A DNA stretch of 6,630 bases, from contig USDU01000144.1 of NCBI GenBank assembly GCA_900553635.1, forward strand, positions 1 through 6,630, in the 5' to 3' direction. Below, piece by piece: positions 4,954-6,630 of the stretch (the first letter of the stretch is position 1; each line of letters begins with the position of its first letter). The notes below the pieces were generated by a model. That model saw nothing but the letters and a program-made list of their open reading frames with translations. It made no database searches and was not told the DNA's origin. The DNA comes from an uncultured Lachnospiraceae bacterium. Its GTDB lineage: Bacteria > Bacillota_A > Clostridia > Lachnospirales > Lachnospiraceae. A program made the translations under genes and the position numbers.

Positions 4954-5922
4954 TTACAGGCTTCCGTCAATGGCTTTTTTCACCATGACATACGCGCCGT
5001 AAGCTACAACCTTGTCATTCAGCTCGGAAACACGGATTCTGTCCTCGTCAAAGGGGAAGCAGGCATGTCTGCGTATCTCGTTCATCATGCTGTAACGGAA
5101 ATACTTATCTGCCTTTGCCATTCCGCCTGCCAGAACAATCACATCCGGGTCAAGCAGGTTAATCAGGTTGGACAGTCCCACACCAATATAGTATCCTTCC
5201 TGCCGCAGCATGTCAATAGCATAAGCATCCCCCTCCGCCGCTGCGTCACTCAGGATTTTTCCATTTACCTTTTCCGGATCATAGTCAATGCTTTCAAAAG
5301 CAGCGGACTTGATTCCGGAACGGATATCCCGTTTCATGCGCTGATTTACTGCAGTTCCGGAAGCATACAGCTCAAAGCATCCGCTTCCGCCGCAGCCGCA
5401 TCTGGGACCCGCAAAATTAATTGTCATGTGTCCGAACTCTCCGGCAAATCCGGAGCGTCCGTGATAAATCTCTCCTCCGATGGCAATACCGCCGCCGCAG
5501 CCGGTGCTGATGGTCTGATAAAGAACCACCTGCTCACCCTTAGCCACACCTACATTTGCCTCTGCCAGCGCGCCCAGATTTCCATCATTTTCCACATAAA
5601 CCGGAACGCCGAACTCTTCTCTCAGTCGATCTCCGAGTGGAAAATTCTTCCAGCCCATCATCGGTACATCAATAATCAGACCGGTACGGTAATCCAGCGG
5701 ACCGGGCGCCGCAACGCCAACACCCGCCAGATCCTCTTTTGTTTTTCCGGCTTCCTCCAGAACCTCATAAGCAAGCTCAATGGTATTCTGGAATACAGCA
5801 TCCTCACCCTCATAGGTTCTGGACTTTTTTACCTTAAATTCAGTAATCGGCTCCCCCTGATCATTGAACACTACAGAGGTCGTTTTCGTTCCGCCGATAT
5901 CAATAATCAAATAGTACTTCAT
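4954..5922 (-). CDS. ROK-family sugar kinase
   Basis: ROK kinases phosphorylate hexoses or amino sugars in the cytoplasm, usually at C6. The 322-residue protein starts with the ATP phosphate-binding motif DIGGTK (8-13) and has no N-terminal helix-turn-helix, so it is a kinase and not a ROK repressor. Further motifs are the catalytic ENDGN with Asp113, STGCGGGIAIGG (139-150), the ROK signature GFAGEFGHMTI (158-168) with zinc ligand His165, and the zinc cluster CGCGGSGC (175-182) giving Cys175, Cys177 and Cys182. The C-terminal VIVLAGGMA (261-269) is the adenosine-side glycine loop. Its ATG lies only 2 nt after the permease stop, so the two genes are translationally linked. The ribosome site (AAGAAGAG) lies within the end of the permease gene. 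Glucokinase, allokinase, fructokinase and N-acyl-amino-sugar kinase all share this profile, so the substrate remains open. Confidence 0.95.
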   Translation of the reverse strand: MKYYLIIDIGGTKTTSVVFNDQGEPITEFKVKKSRTYEGEDAVFQNTIELAYEVLEEAGKTKEDLAGVGVAAPGPLDYRTGLIIDVPMMGWKNFPLGDRLREEFGVPVYVENDGNLGALAEANVGVAKGEQVVLYQTISTGCGGGIAIGGEIYHGRSGFAGEFGHMTINFAGPRCGCGGSGCFELYASGTAVNQRMKRDIRSGIKSAAFESIDYDPEKVNGKILSDAAAEGDAYAIDMLRQEGYYIGVGLSNLINLLDPDVIVLAGGMAKADKYFRYSMMNEIRRHACFPFDEDRIRVSELNDKVVAYGAYVMVKKAIDGSL

Positions 5923-5924
5923 AC

Positions 5925-6630
5925 TTACTCTTCTTTGCCCTTCTGTGCCATATCAAGCATAACTGCCAGGATAATGATTGCTCCGATTACGACCTTCTGC
6001 CAGTATGCGGAAATCTCCATCAGAGTCATACCATTGTTGATAACTGCAATAATAGCGCATCCAAACATCGCTCTTGCTACAGATCCGGAACCGCCGGCCA
6101 GGGAAGTTCCGCCCAGAACGGTTGCCGCGATAGCGAACATCTCATATCCGTCACCGGTTGCCGGATGTCCATTGTTTACCTTGGAAGCTGCTACGATACC
6201 TGCCAGACCTGCTGTAATACCACAGATCATATGGCACTTCAGTGTTACCATCTTTGTATTGATACCACACATATGCGCTACAGAGGCATTGGAACCAACT
6301 GCGAATACGTGACGTCCGAATACAGTCTTGGTCAGAATAATGTGGAAAATTAAAACAACTATAATGGTAAACAGTACGATAACCGGAATAATACCTGTCT
6401 TAAAGCTCTCTGTCTCAATCAGGCGTCCTGCACCCAGTACAGAGAAGCCAGTGGGCAGACCATAAACCGGACCGCCGCCGGAAATGATGTAAGCCAGTCC
6501 ACGGAATGCCTGCATCAGAGCCAGGGTACAAATCATGGGAACCAGTCCTCTATACGCTACCAGCCAGCCAATAAAGAGACCAATCAGGGCTCCGCCTGCC
6601 AGACCAACCAGAATCTGGACTGCCATAATC
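5925..6630 (-). CDS. Sugar ABC transporter permease, RbsC type (N-terminus beyond window)
   Basis: The visible 234 residues are the C-terminal part of an inner-membrane permease of the ribose/xylose/galactose family (BPD_transp_2). The frame is open to position 6630, with Ile before the Met at 6626, so that Met is internal; roughly 80-100 residues are missing against a usual 310-340. Hydrophobic segments include ILVGLAGGALIGLFIGWLVA, the stretch from IIPVIVLFTIIVVLIFHIIL, ICGITAGLAGIVAA, and near the end VVIGAIIILAVMLDM. Family hallmarks are GRHVFAVGSNASVAHMCGI (the cytoplasmic loop that contacts the ATPase), GDGYEMFAIAATVLGGTSLA followed by GGSGS, and INNGMTLM. It would act with a periplasmic-type lipoprotein binding protein and a duplicated ATPase, expected upstream beyond the window. 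The short polar tail AQKGKEE ends 2 nt before the ROK kinase start. Confidence 0.95.
   Translation of the reverse strand, partial: IMAVQILVGLAGGALIGLFIGWLVAYRGLVPMICTLALMQAFRGLAYIISGGGPVYGLPTGFSVLGAGRLIETESFKTGIIPVIVLFTIIVVLIFHIILTKTVFGRHVFAVGSNASVAHMCGINTKMVTLKCHMICGITAGLAGIVAASKVNNGHPATGDGYEMFAIAATVLGGTSLAGGSGSVARAMFGCAIIAVINNGMTLMEISAYWQKVVIGAIIILAVMLDMAQKGKEE

Noticed and set aside
4948..6312. A 454-codon open frame on the plus strand
   Set aside because: It lies wholly antisense to the ROK kinase and permease genes, which have complete family motifs. It has no ribosome site and its translation is low-complexity, Ile/Ser/His-rich text typical of a reverse-frame shadow.

Overview
The window looks like a chromosomal segment of a moderate-GC anaerobic Firmicute, most likely class Clostridia and family Lachnospiraceae. 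This is inferred from the T-box controlled synthetase, the archaeal-type AspRS start next to asnA, the strong AGGAGG-type ribosome sites, and the protein flavour (ROK kinase, class II aldolase, RbsC-type permease). No search was run, so the assignment below class is tentative. I see no mobile element, CRISPR array, tRNA or rRNA.

Left part (1-1811), asparagine supply. The first 57 codons of an aspartyl-tRNA synthetase of the aspartate--tRNA(Asn) ligase type run leftward off the window. A long T-box leader (about 653-252, minus strand) precedes it, with a clear extended -10 promoter, a canonical T-box element and a perfect terminator hairpin. Divergently, on the plus strand, lies a complete asnA (aspartate--ammonia ligase). 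Both genes lead to asparagine or Asn-tRNA: AsnA makes free Asn, and a non-discriminating AspRS would make Asp-tRNA(Asn) for amidation.

Middle and right part (1829-6630), a leftward sugar operon. In transcription order from the right edge: the C-terminal two thirds or more of an RbsC-type sugar ABC permease, a ROK-family sugar kinase, a class II ketose-bisphosphate aldolase, a glyoxalase-fold VOC protein, a PfkB-family carbohydrate kinase, and a small P-loop kinase-like ATPase. Gaps are short (2, 30, 79, -8 and 10 bp). The 79-bp gap holds a hairpin that may separate expression of the upper and lower halves. The operon ends at a hairpin shared with convergent asnA.

Model (inference): the transporter imports a monosaccharide or derivative, ROK phosphorylates it, an isomerase or epimerase step gives a ketose phosphate, PfkB adds the second phosphate, and the aldolase splits the bisphosphate into triose phosphates. 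The VOC protein is either the unassigned isomerase/epimerase or a methylglyoxal-detoxifying enzyme. The substrate cannot be fixed from this window, because the binding protein, ATPase and any regulator lie beyond position 6630.
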